Assembly (NCBI GenBank): GCA_008360975.2
Contig: CM039179.1
Coordinates: forward strand, 60,240,666 to 60,304,665
Source of the DNA: Lichenostomus cassidix
Taxonomy: Eukaryota > Chordata > Aves > Passeriformes > Meliphagidae
Direction of reading: 5' to 3'
DNA: 64,000 nt
Shown: piece after piece, positions 27,530 to 35,790 of the stretch
How the letters are laid out: every line of letters begins with the position of its first letter
Position numbering within the stretch: position 1 is the first letter of the stretch
Notes under the pieces: model-generated
Database searches by the model: none
Told to the model about the DNA's origin: nothing
Seen by the model: only the letters and a program-made list of their open reading frames with translations
Translations under genes and position numbers: made by a program

Positions 27530-27949
27530 CTCTCTTTTTCCACAACAGTCACTTGCTTACTCCCCACCACTGGGATGGGAGAAGAGATTTGGAGAAGTGA
27601 GAGAACTCCTGAGTTGATATCAAGACAGTTAAATAGGTAAAGCAAAAGCCATGCACACAAGCAAAGCACAACAGGTTTATATGCTGAGTATGATGCCATG
27701 TATTATGGGATATCCCTGTGGCCACTTGGGATCAGCTGTCCCAGCTGTGTTCTCTCCCAGCTCCTTCCACACCCCCAGCCCCTCTCTGCTGGGGTGAGAG
27801 GCAGAAAGGCCCTGACTCAGTGTCAGCACTACTCAGCTGTAACAAACCACCCCTGTGTTATCAACACTGTTCTCAGCACAAACCCAAACTACAGCCCCAC
27901 ACTAGGTACTGTGATGAATACTAACTCTATCCCAGCCCAAGCCAGCATG
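27530..27949 (+). mobile_element. Avian ERV LTR, 5'-truncated and internally deleted
   Basis: Same family and orientation as the LTR at 29.3 kb. Shared segments include CCACAACAGTCACTT, GAGTTGATATCAAGACAGTT, GGGATATCCCTGTGGCCACT and CCTGTGTTATCAACACTGTT. It lacks the first 60 or so bases and a middle segment of about 130 bp. It ends CAGCCCAAGCCAGCA at the same point as the other copy. Confidence 0.75.
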
Positions 27950-28434
27950 TTCTCCATTCCTGATTCCACACCATTTACATCATGCTAAGGTCCCCCAATA
28001 TCCAATACATCCTCATTACCCACCGCCACTGTCACCATCCTTTGATAACAACACACAGGTATCATTCCCTTAGTCTGTGAATCGCCCCTGTGAAATGGCT
28101 GTCAAGCATCCACAAACACCCACAAAATGTCCCTTTGAGTTCATTTAGTCCATGACTTTGGTCTCCATCTGTTCTGATGGTCACTGGGACAGGAGAGGTG
28201 GTGAGCTCTGTGGAGTTACAGGGCACCGAAGCCAGGTCAGGTCACTGCTGCACTTGCACTGCTTCCTGTAAGGTTTGTGCTCCACTGGTTTGGGTGATTC
28301 CTGCTGTAGTAATTCCTATAACACACAACTCAAACTCCACATTACTACGATTTCAAGATGTTTTCATTACAATCTCCACCCCTGGTTTATTTGGACCAGA
28401 CCATGGGGTTTAAAACTGCAGTTAACTCTTCTCC

Positions 28435-28998
28435 TTGCCCAGCTCTGGCTTGGACTTTTCCACACACTGCAGGCCCTTAAGGAATGTACCTGCTCCAAGT
28501 AAAGCCTTATGAACGAGCCACAGACTCTTCAGGGGTTTACCTGTTGTGGCATGGACTTACCCACAGCCACAGTCACTTTGAGGCAGACCAGTTTCAGCAT
28601 GGTCTTTTCCATGGGCCACAATGCCTCCAGAGATGTACCTGCTCCAGCATGGCCTCACACACAGCCAGTCCCTTCAAAAGTAAACCTGCTTCATCACGGC
28701 CTTACCCATGACTGCTGTCCCTCCAGGGGTGTATTTGCTCTCTCCTGGATTTATCCACAGCCACATACTTTGGGGTGTGACCTCAAGCACAGCCACTGAT
28801 GCTTCAAGGTATGCCTTCTCATGCACGGACTTACCCTTAGGCCACCATCCCTCCAGAGGTCCAGCTGCTGTGGCACAGACATAACCACGGCCACAGAGGC
28901 TGTAAGATGTACCTGCTCTGCCATGGGCTTATCCAGGGCCACAGATGCCTCAGGGTGTCCAGCTCCCACGTGGACTCACCCACAGACTGCAGTCCCTT
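28435..28998 (+). repeat. Decayed minisatellite, 48-49-bp unit, about 12 copies
   Basis: Units of the general form GTACCTGCTCCAGCATGG-(A/C)CTTACCCACAGCCACAG-TCCCTCCAGAG recur with starts near 28,435, 28,485, 28,535, 28,583, 28,632, 28,680, 28,730, 28,777 (short), 28,808, 28,858, 28,907 and 28,955. Units differ by roughly a quarter of positions, so the array is old. It lies between two LTRs of one family. Confidence 0.8.
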
Positions 28999-29318
28999 CG
29001 ACTCAAGTTCATGCTGGAGTTCCAGCCTGCCCAGAAGAGCAGCACAGTAGCAGCAGCAGCTCTGGCCATCTGCCAGCCCAGCACATCACCACGGCTGTTA
29101 TCAAAATGTTCCCAGGCACCACAGAGCAAGGTGATAAGCAGCACAGCAGTACAGTGAGCAGCCACTAATGAGCACTGGACTCGGGCAAGCGAGCCCCATG
29201 GCTAACAGGAGCCTGTCAATTAATAGCAGAACAGCAATAATAGCTATAAAATCGATCTGGCACATTCCAATCACAGCTGATGTTACTTCGAGCCCTATGT
29301 CAGGTGACAAAAAGAACT

Positions 29319-29893
29319 GTTGTGGTTTAACCCCAGCCAGCTGCTAAGCACCACAACAGCCACTTGCTCTTGTTTCTCTTTCCTTCCACAACAGTCACTT
29401 CCTCACTCCCCCGCAGTGGGATAGGGGAGAGAATCATAAAAGTGACAAAACTCATGAGTTGAGATAAAGACAGTTTAACAAGCAAGGCATAACAAGGAAT
29501 CCATTCACCACTCCCCATGGGCAGGCAGATGTTCAGCCATCCTCAGGAAAGCAGGGCTCCACTACACGGAACAGTGACTTGGGAAGAAAAACACCATCAT
29601 TCTGAATGTCCACCCCTTCTTCCCCCAGCTCTATATGCCGAGCACAACACTGTATGTTAGGGGATATCCCTGTAGTCAGCTGGGGTCAGCTGTCCTGGCT
29701 GTGTCCCCTCCCAGCTCCTTGCACACCCCCAGCTCTCGCTCTGGTGGGTGACAGGCAGAAAGGGCCTGACTCAGCACAGCACAGCTGTAACAAGCACATC
29801 CCTGTGTTATCAACTCTGTTGGTCACAAATCCAACACATAACCCTGTATCAGCTACTCTGAAGAAAATTAGCTCTACCCCAGCCATAGCCAGC
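29319..29893 (+). mobile_element. Avian ERV LTR, nearly full length
   Basis: About 575 bp. It begins TGTTGTGGTTTAACCCCAGC and ends ...CCCCAGCCATAGCCAGCA, so it has TG...CA termini. Internal landmarks include GAGTTGAGATAAAGACAGTT, GGGGATATCCCTGTAGTCAG and CCCTGTGTTATCAACTCTGT. I recognise the start as a family common in passerine birds but cannot assign a subfamily name. No obvious target-site duplication remains. Confidence 0.75.
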
Positions 29894-32089
29894 ACTTTCA
29901 AGAATATAATTATAGAGCCCCCAGAATCTGAACTACCTAGAGTTATTTGCCTTAGAGTTATTTGCCAAAAAAGGTTATTTTACTAAAAAGAAAAAAGGAA
30001 GCCATAAGAGGAAAAACTACCAGCAACCTGGTCTCAGTAATAATTTGCTTTGATCAGTTTATCATATTGCTGTTAAAAATAAAGCCAGTGGGCAGTTAAT
30101 TAACAACAAGAAGTTAAATGTCAGCTTGGATATAGCCTGAAGTTACGGAATTGGAGATATGAAGAGAATAAAAAGCTTGACATAAAAAAGACAGGTTACA
30201 TTTAATATCAGTCTCAGTGCAGATGAAAACACGAGCAACTCAAGAGTTTGTAAAAAGAATTTTGGTGAAAAAAGACAATGCTCTTGACCACTGATAACAT
30301 TTGATTTAAAGTTCTCTGAAAAATTATTTGTTCTAGAACAAAAGCAAAAATCAAAACAATTCATTCCAGAAGTATTACAACATAACTGACAAACATCTAC
30401 TCTTTGTTTGGATTTCAAGGGCAATATTAGTCAATTTGAATCCATTTCATGGAGAGGATGCAGTTTTGACAGAGCTATTGCTAAAATCATCTCAGCAACA
30501 AAACATTGCTTGGCTTAACTTTAGAAATTATTAAACAGCTCCAAAAACCAGCTCCATAGTTTAGAACATCTCAGTATCTAAATGATCAGATTTGCCAACG
30601 TTGATTTGCCACTGTTTAGTACAGTGTACTAAAATTATTAATGTATTACCTAACCAAAATCCTGAAGCCTTCCAAATCCTTTATTAAAAAAGTTTTACAA
30701 AAAATCATCTTGAATTTAGAATATGCTGCAGCTGTTTTTCAACAAAATAAATCTGGAGGTCAATTTCATTTTTAAACAAAAAAAATCCACCAAAAACTCT
30801 TCGCAAATTTTGGTAACTGAAGCTACTGAAAAAGCAGAACAGTATAAGTAAATAAAAAAGTCAATCTTCACAATGTTATGGCCTGGAAGCGCTGAAGAGA
30901 CAGTCAGAATATAAAGGCAACTGGAGACAATTAAGCCCTTTAAAAAGCACCAAAATTAGCATTCCTTTTGTCAGATCCAAATAATTCAAGTGTTGTTCTG
31001 CCACAAAGGCCATCATCAATTTCTAATTTTAGCTTAATCCATGAAAACAAAATCCTGCATTTCTCTCTGGTGTTTCCTCATTAAGAACACTCCGAAACTG
31101 TACACTGAAATCTCAGGAACACAAACTCTGAATTGAAGTTCACACTCCCACAAAGACACACTCACGCATGCACGTTGATATGGCAATCCAAATAATGGCA
31201 ATTAGACTACCTGTGATTCAGCCAAGCAGTGCATGAACTGCTACATGGTAAGTATCCACCAAAAGCAAAAGTTTAGCTATAAATTACACAAAAGAGTGAC
31301 CTGTCCTACCTTTGAACCCTCAGCCTCCTAGTTTCCTCTGCTATATTTGATCACTCTTAGCATCAAGAATGTCCACAAGGATGGTATCTCTCGATTTTCA
31401 TTATATGAAGTAAACAGTCAGGTGACCCTATTAAAAATCCTCTGTAATTAACCCTTACATTTTAAGTCAAAATAATTTATTGTATTCACATTTTAGGTCA
31501 CTGCTGTAAAACTGTAAATTCCTTGGCTCCCCTGGTTGCAGTGTATTGATCACACCTTTGCTATTCATTCACCTAGAAATTCGTAAGCTTAGATTCAGTT
31601 TGTTTCAGTCATTACTACTAAAGAAGCATTTTTTCCAAACCTACACATACAGAAGTGGAAATTCCTTCTCAACATTTTTCAGAAGGCAGAATTAATCCTG
31701 TAATACAGGCTGGTCACCTTAAGGGTTGGAGCTGCTGTCAGCATGGGATGACCAGTGCACAGGCAAGGGCACAGTTTGCCACTAGGGAACAACTTACATA
31801 TTTATAAAAAACAGAAATCTGTGGCCCTACAGTTCTGACCATACAGGACTGGACCAAATCCAGTTTTGCTTAGTCAGATGCCCTACACCCTCCTCAGTAT
31901 CCACGTGTTTTTAAGAGCTGTGGAAAGCAGGAGCTGCATTTTTAGGTGAAACTAAAGCTTCAAAGCCAACAGGTTGCAGGATCTTGCAACCAGACTTAGG
32001 CTTTCTAACCTCACTATCCATGTAAAACTGCATTGCAACATCCTAAAAGTGGCTGCAGTTAACACCAGTACAATGTACAAACAGTGATT
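29894..32089. other. AT-rich intergenic DNA 3' of TSC22D1
   Basis: Markedly AT-rich, without recognised repeats or genes. Readthrough transcription past the TSC22D1 poly(A) site would enter here. Confidence 0.65.
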
Positions 32090-32105
32090 TATCAACATTG
32101 TATGC

Positions 32106-32111
32106 TTTATT
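32106..32111 (-). terminator. Distal poly(A) signal AATAAA of TSC22D1
   Basis: On the minus strand the hexamer AATAAA (TTTATT on plus) is followed by a GU-rich stretch (TGTTTGTACATTGTACTGG-like) within 20-60 nt. This is the expected arrangement for cleavage about 15-20 nt downstream, near 32,090. The resulting mRNA size matches the known message. Confidence 0.75.
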
Positions 32112-32987
32112 GAAAGTTGACAAGTGCAACAGTTAAATACATTGACGTGTTACAACTGTAGAGAACATGCACAAAAACATATGCATACTACTATACAGAT
32201 CATATGCAAAAAAATCCATACTGGGAAATCCAATTTTCTTTCTTTAATTCTTTGCTAGCAGGGCTTGATAATTTTTGGAGTGGTTTTTCCCGTCTTGAAC
32301 CAAACTACAACGAACAATGATTTACTTCAAGATTATCAGCAGCCAGGGAACTTCAGAAGTTACACAAACAGCATAAATCTGCCAAATTCTGAACAGTTGC
32401 GTAGGTGCATTCTTATTTATGTAGCATAAAAAAAAAACTTTTCAAACTTCTTCAGATCAGCCAATGAAACAACTAAACTTCAATCTGTACAACCTAAATA
32501 GTTACAGTTTTCTATTTTACAAAGTAATTACACTAAATACACAAATATACAGTAGGCAAATAACCTTCATTGTAATTATCCTATGACCGAACAACTGCAT
32601 TGTCACCTACCTGTTTTCTATATATAATACAGCTTTATGCACCTGTCCACTGCTTCAGAAATAGGTGCAAATATTTGCACTTAAGGTTTCAGGTGACAAT
32701 TAAGTGTTAAACACTGAGATTACCTTTCTCCCTCTTCCTCTTAGATCCTATGCACCAGTCCACACTTTGGAACCCCAATGCACTACAGGGGATTGAGCCA
32801 TCACTTTTTACTCCAGTCTATTTCTTCACGTTTCCAAGCTCGAAAAGCACTTGTATCAGCTGTATCACTGGATGAGTAGAAGATTTAAAATCAAACCAAA
32901 AAAATTCAGGCATGCAGCTTCGTTTTTCAGCCATTTGCAGAAGCTGCTGGAGTCCCCAGTGTACTTGTGCTAATTCTCTGGAAGAAG

Positions 32988-32998
32988 TTTATTTTATT
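32988..32998 (-). terminator. Possible proximal poly(A) signals (two overlapping AATAAA)
   Basis: The minus strand reads AATAAAATAAA about 245 nt after the stop codon. Use of this site would give a message about 0.9 kb shorter that lacks most of the 3'UTR. The hexamers are visible; their usage is not. Confidence 0.35.
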
Positions 32999-33239
32999 CA
33001 ACCAACCTAAGAACAAAGACTCCTTCAAGCCAAAGGGGTAAGGGAGAGTAGAGAGGGACAGATGAGTGTGTAATACAAGGGGGATAAGCCTCTCCTGATG
33101 TGTGCAAGGCATGGAGTCCTCAGTCTGGGTTGCAATGTGCATTGAAATGGATGAAGGGTGGCTGTGGCAGATTCCCGCCAGTCCTCCTCGCTCTGGGCTG
33201 TCCAGAGGCCAGCAATCACGACGGCAATGACATCTTGAG

Positions 33240-33497
33240 CTATGCTGAAGGCCCTGAGCCCTGTGATGCTGGCTGAGCAGGCTGCTGTGTTGTCCCTTGT
33301 GACTGGGAAGAGGAAGGCGGAGAACCAGTCTGCAGCTGTGCTTGGAACTGGGCAAGCTGCTCTGGGCTGGCAAGTGTTTTTAGCAGAGTGTTTTCTTGCT
33401 CCAGCTGCGAGTTCTTCTCTATCAGCTCTTTGATTTGCTCTTTGAGGACCTCCACTTCCTCCCTTACTGCGTACATCAAGTGACTCTTTACCAGATC
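33240..33497 (-). CDS. TSC22D1: TSC22D1 coding exon 3: TSC box end, leucine zipper and C-terminus (residues 60-144)
   Basis: This terminal exon encodes 85 residues and a TAG stop at 33,240-33,242. It opens with [19 protein letters not shown] (rest of the TSC box). A leucine zipper follows with heptad leucines at residues 77, 84, 91 and 98 of the 144-residue protein. The tail is low-complexity and rich in Gln, Ser and Pro, ending GSGPSA. The acceptor is TTCGTTTCAG|GATCTGG. The zipper mediates homo- and heterodimerisation within the TSC22 family. The region in front of it lacks a bZIP basic segment, as in the whole family. The total of 144 residues equals the human short isoform. The frame stays open for a further 50 codons upstream of the acceptor; see findings. 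Confidence 0.97.
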   Translation of the reverse strand, partial: DLVKSHLMYAVREEVEVLKEQIKELIEKNSQLEQENTLLKTLASPEQLAQFQAQLQTGSPPSSSQSQGTTQQPAQPASQGSGPSA

Positions 33498-33848
33498 CTG
33501 AAACGAACAAGACAGTGTGTGCGTTAGGAGAGCTGCGCAGCGCCCGGCCCGGGCTGCCAGCCTGCCCGCTGGACACGCAGCGGAGCCCCGTGCAGAGGGC
33601 CGGTGTGAGCGCTGCCCCGAGGGGCAGAGCTGTCCCGGCAGCGCCATGCCGTGCCGTGCCGTGCCGGGCTGTCACCGCCGCTGCCGCCCGGCGCGACACG
33701 CACGTGCGGCCCGTGCTGGACAGCAGGCCCCGCCCCCGAGCCAAGCCCCGCCCCCGCCAGGCCCCGCCCCCCGCGCGCCGGCTGCAGCCAGTTCTGGGCG
33801 CAGGTTGTCGCATTTCCCTCCCTCCCGCCGTCCGCGCGCGGCCGCGGG

Positions 33849-33929
33849 TGACGTCAGAGCGCGGCGCGGCCAATGGGCGGCCGAGTTATTTATAGCCGGG
33901 AGTTAAAGGCTCGGAGTTTGCCTAGCAAC
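33849..33929. promoter_or_regulatory. Intragenic promoter-like cluster in TSC22D1 intron 2 (CRE, CCAAT, GC box, TATA, X-box-like)
   Basis: On the plus strand the elements are a perfect CRE TGACGTCA (33,849-33,856), CCAAT (33,870-33,874), GGGCGG (33,875-33,880), TATTTATA (33,887-33,894) and the RFX X-box-like GTTTGCCTAGCAAC (33,916-33,929). The element order CRE-CCAAT-TATA suits plus-strand, antisense transcription. The TATA sequence itself is a better match on the minus strand (TATAAATA). Either an antisense transcript start or an internal TSC22D1 promoter is possible. Confidence 0.5.
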
Positions 33930-34578
33930 AGCCGGAGAGGCTCCCGGGAGAGCGGCTCCAGGCACCGCTCCAGTAACAAAGGGCGGCCGGGCCCCCGGCA
34001 CCGCGCCGGGCGGGGACCGGGACAGCGGCCGCCGCGGGCCCCGAGGTGAAGCCGCCGGCTCCGGGCACCGCGGCGCTAGTGCCGCCCGCGGCAGACGGGC
34101 GCAGCGGCGGGGGATGCCCCGGCTGCAGCCCGCGGGGGATGCGCTCGTTGGGCTTGCGCTCGCCTGCGCTCGGGGGAAAGAGTTAAAAAAATAAAATGAA
34201 AAGTACCCCAAAACGCCCCCTCTCTCGGAGTGTAAAACCTCACAAACACACTCCGCTTTCAGCCCAGCAGCGCCCCTCCGCCGCCGCATGGAACCGGAAT
34301 CAATCGTTTGGGGGGGCAGGAGCCAAGAGCAATGCCGTCATTCCCTCCCCGGCATCAATACACTAACGTGCACATTCCTCCCCGCAGCAAGCCTTTGATC
34401 AATTATAAATAAAAGCAAATAAAAAGAGCTCCCGAAACCAAACCCGTGCCTCCCCTTCCGTCCCCGGCTCCGCTAGCGAAACGCGTCCCCGCACGGGTTA
34501 ACCACCGCCGCCGCCGCATCCCCATATTGTTTACTGCTTCAAACACGGACAAGGTTTCATGCCCCCATCGGTACGTAC

Positions 34579-34630
34579 CATCGCTTGCTCGATTTTGTTG
34601 TCGATAGCTACTACGCTTGCACCAGAGGAG
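34579..34630 (-). CDS. TSC22D1: TSC22D1 coding exon 2 (52 bp, residues 42-59)
   Basis: This is a 52-bp internal exon encoding the end of codon 42 through ASVVAIDNKIEQAM. The acceptor is preceded by a strong pyrimidine tract (minus-strand TTTCTTTCCCTCTTGCAG). The donor is ATG|GTACGTAC. The exon joins exon 1 in phase 2 and exon 3 in phase 0. The VVAIDNKIEQAM stretch is the first part of the conserved TSC box and is common to the TSC22D family (TSC22D1-4). In mammals the long isoform splices its large first exon onto this same small exon, so this is probably the first exon shared by both isoforms. Confidence 0.96.
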
Positions 34631-35049
34631 CTGCAAGAGGGAAAGAAAGAGAAGAAAAAAACATACATTAGCTGCGGCTGAATTATTTAAGAGACAAGAG
34701 ACGCGAGCACTGGCAGCCAGTTGGCTGAGAAAGTCATCCTCACGCTGCCCTGCCGCCGCCTCACCAGGATGCTCTAATGCACCAAAGCAACCTGTGAAGC
34801 CGCGCCGAGCCCCCCGCCCGCAGCCCGACCAAATATCCCGACATTTTGACCCCCGACGGACCACGAAGACAGAGCTCAATCGCAGGCTGCGGCAGAAGCG
34901 CTGGGCGCCGGGGAGGGCAGCAGCTCCGGGGGGAGAGGCGGGCGCCCGGTGCCGCCGCTGCGGCTCCCCCGGACAAAGGAGCAGCCCGGCTCTCACCTGC
35001 CCCGCTACCGCCGCGCCGGCACAGCCGCTCGGACACAACACTTATTTAC

Positions 35050-35174
35050 CTACTGTCGAGCCTCAGAGATGAGTTGTCGGTACCCAGCAAGGACGATAAG
35101 AACGAAATCGAGAAGTGTCTTAGTTGATAAACTCCTAGATCCATTGCCACCGGTCTACAACATTGGGCATTCAT
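35050..35174 (-). CDS. TSC22D1: TSC22D1 short isoform, coding exon 1 (residues 1-41 and part of codon 42)
   Basis: This exon encodes the short-isoform N-terminus. It begins MNAQCCRPVAMDLGVYQ and ends ...SSLRLDS, then donates two bases (AG) to the next codon. The donor on the minus strand is AG|GTAAATAAG. The ATG at 35,172-35,174 is chosen because the ten residues before the internal Met-11 align with the start of the human short isoform (MKSQWCRPVAMDL from memory). The substitutions there are conservative enough that Met-11 is an alternative but less likely start. The Ser/Leu-rich stretch at residues 18-41 is typical of this isoform. The exon is too short and too interrupted to show as a long open frame. 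Confidence 0.96.
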
Positions 35175-35358
35175 GCAACCGCGGCCAGAAACGCTCCCCA
35201 GGAAAAAAAAAAAAAAACCCAGGTCTCGCTCCTCCCGGAGGCGTGTGTGCGTGCGGGGCCGCTCCGCCGGGCGAGGCGGGGCCGGGACCCTGCGGGACCC
35301 TGCGGGGCTGCGCTCGGCCGGCTCCGAGCGGGGTCAGCGCTCCGCCGCGCAGCACAAA
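35175..35358 (-). other. TSC22D1: TSC22D1 short-isoform 5'UTR (inferred)
   Basis: This is GC-rich sequence between the predicted transcription start and the ATG. It contains a run of 15 A on the plus strand (35,203-35,217), which reads as a U15 tract in the mRNA. The start site is placed only from the TATA-like element, so the 5' limit is uncertain by tens of bases. Confidence 0.6.
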
Positions 35359-35382
35359 ACCCGGGCATGCCGGCCCCCCCCA

Positions 35383-35438
35383 TCATTTATGCGCCGGCGC
35401 CGCCTCCCATTGGCTGCGCTGCCCTGGCCCCGCCCCGC
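35383..35438 (-). promoter_or_regulatory. TSC22D1 short-isoform core promoter
   Basis: Read on the minus strand, three elements lie in the usual order: a GC box (GCGGGGCGGGGCC, about 35,427-35,438), a CCAAT box (AGCCAATGGG, ATTGG on the plus strand at 35,409-35,413), and a TATA-like CATAAATG at 35,384-35,391. About 18 bp separate the CCAAT and TATA-like elements, and the predicted start is about 25-30 bp further on. The position, about 200-260 bp upstream of the short-isoform ATG, fits a dedicated promoter for this isoform. No factor binding can be shown from sequence alone. Confidence 0.72.
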
Positions 35439-35630
35439 GCCGCATCTCATTAGCGCGCCCCCCCGGCCGGCGGCGCCCACGCGGGACGGGCCCGCAGGCG
35501 TGGGGAGCGGGGACGGGGTGAGGAGGAGAAGGGACAGAGTGTCTGTCCCCCCGTATCCCCGAGCCTCGGCATGCGGGGTGACGGAGCGCCGCTCGCCCTG
35601 CCGGCCTCCCCCCGCCGGAGCGGAGGGGGA

Positions 35631-35690
35631 TTTAAAAAGAAAAAAAAAAAAAAAAGAAGAAAGAAAAGAATTAAAAAATAATAATAATTA
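35631..35690 (+). repeat. Poly(dA)/homopurine tract inside the CpG island
   Basis: This A-rich purine run (A17 followed by GAAGAAAGAAAAG and AATAATAATAATT) lies about 270 bp upstream of the short-isoform start and is flanked by very GC-rich DNA. Stiff dA:dT tracts tend to exclude nucleosomes; that role here is inference. Confidence 0.75.
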
Positions 35691-35776
35691 GCGGGCCCGG
35701 GGAGCGCCGGGGAAGCCCCGCACGGCCCGGCGGGAGCGCGGGACGCGCCGACGGGCCGCCCGTGGCCGCGCCGACA

Positions 35777-35790
35777 CCGCCACCTATCGG
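35777..35790 (-). promoter_or_regulatory. Weaker CTCF-like motif
   Basis: The minus strand reads CCGATAGGTGGCGG, with two departures from consensus. It lies at the distal edge of the TSC22D1 CpG island. Confidence 0.3.

Larger units (their letters stand above)
32090..33239 (-). other. TSC22D1: TSC22D1 3'UTR
   Basis: This is AT-rich sequence from the stop codon to the distal polyadenylation site, about 1.15 kb, close to the mammalian TSC-22 3'UTR length. It contains no interspersed repeat, unlike the flanking DNA, which fits purifying selection. A proximal pair of overlapping AATAAA hexamers occurs at 32,988-32,998. Confidence 0.82.
32090..35358 (-). other. TSC22D1: TSC22D1 short-isoform transcription unit (gene span)
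   Basis: This is the inferred extent of the short TSC22D1 mRNA. It runs from a predicted start about 25-30 bp downstream of a TATA-like element to just past the distal AATAAA. It has three exons and two introns: intron 1 is 34,631-35,049 and intron 2 is 33,498-34,578. All splice sites are GT-AG. Exon lengths of about 309, 52 and 1,408 nt predict an mRNA of about 1.77 kb, in line with the roughly 1.8-kb TSC-22 message known in mammals. TSC22D1 is a TGF-beta-inducible leucine-zipper regulator without a classical DNA-binding basic region; it acts in the nucleus and cytoplasm through dimerisation and partner binding. The exon structure and reading frame are read directly from the sequence. The transcript ends are inferred from motifs. 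Confidence 0.9.

Noticed and set aside
28177..29168. Several 70-115-codon plus-strand open frames
   Set aside because: They are products of the 48-49-bp minisatellite; the unit is not a multiple of three, so no consistent protein repeat results.
33025..33873. 282-codon minus-strand open frame, the longest in the window
   Set aside because: It runs through exon 3 of TSC22D1 in a different frame and through the CpG island. It is Arg/Ala/Gly-rich from composition and matches no family.
34403..35041. 212-codon minus-strand open frame
   Set aside because: It reads exon 2 in the wrong frame plus both flanking introns; composition artefact of the CpG island.
34949..35691. Plus-strand open frames of 172-190 codons over the TSC22D1 promoter
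   Set aside because: They lie antisense to exon 1 and its promoter, are Pro/Arg/Ala-rich, and include poly-Lys from the A-runs. No homology recognised.
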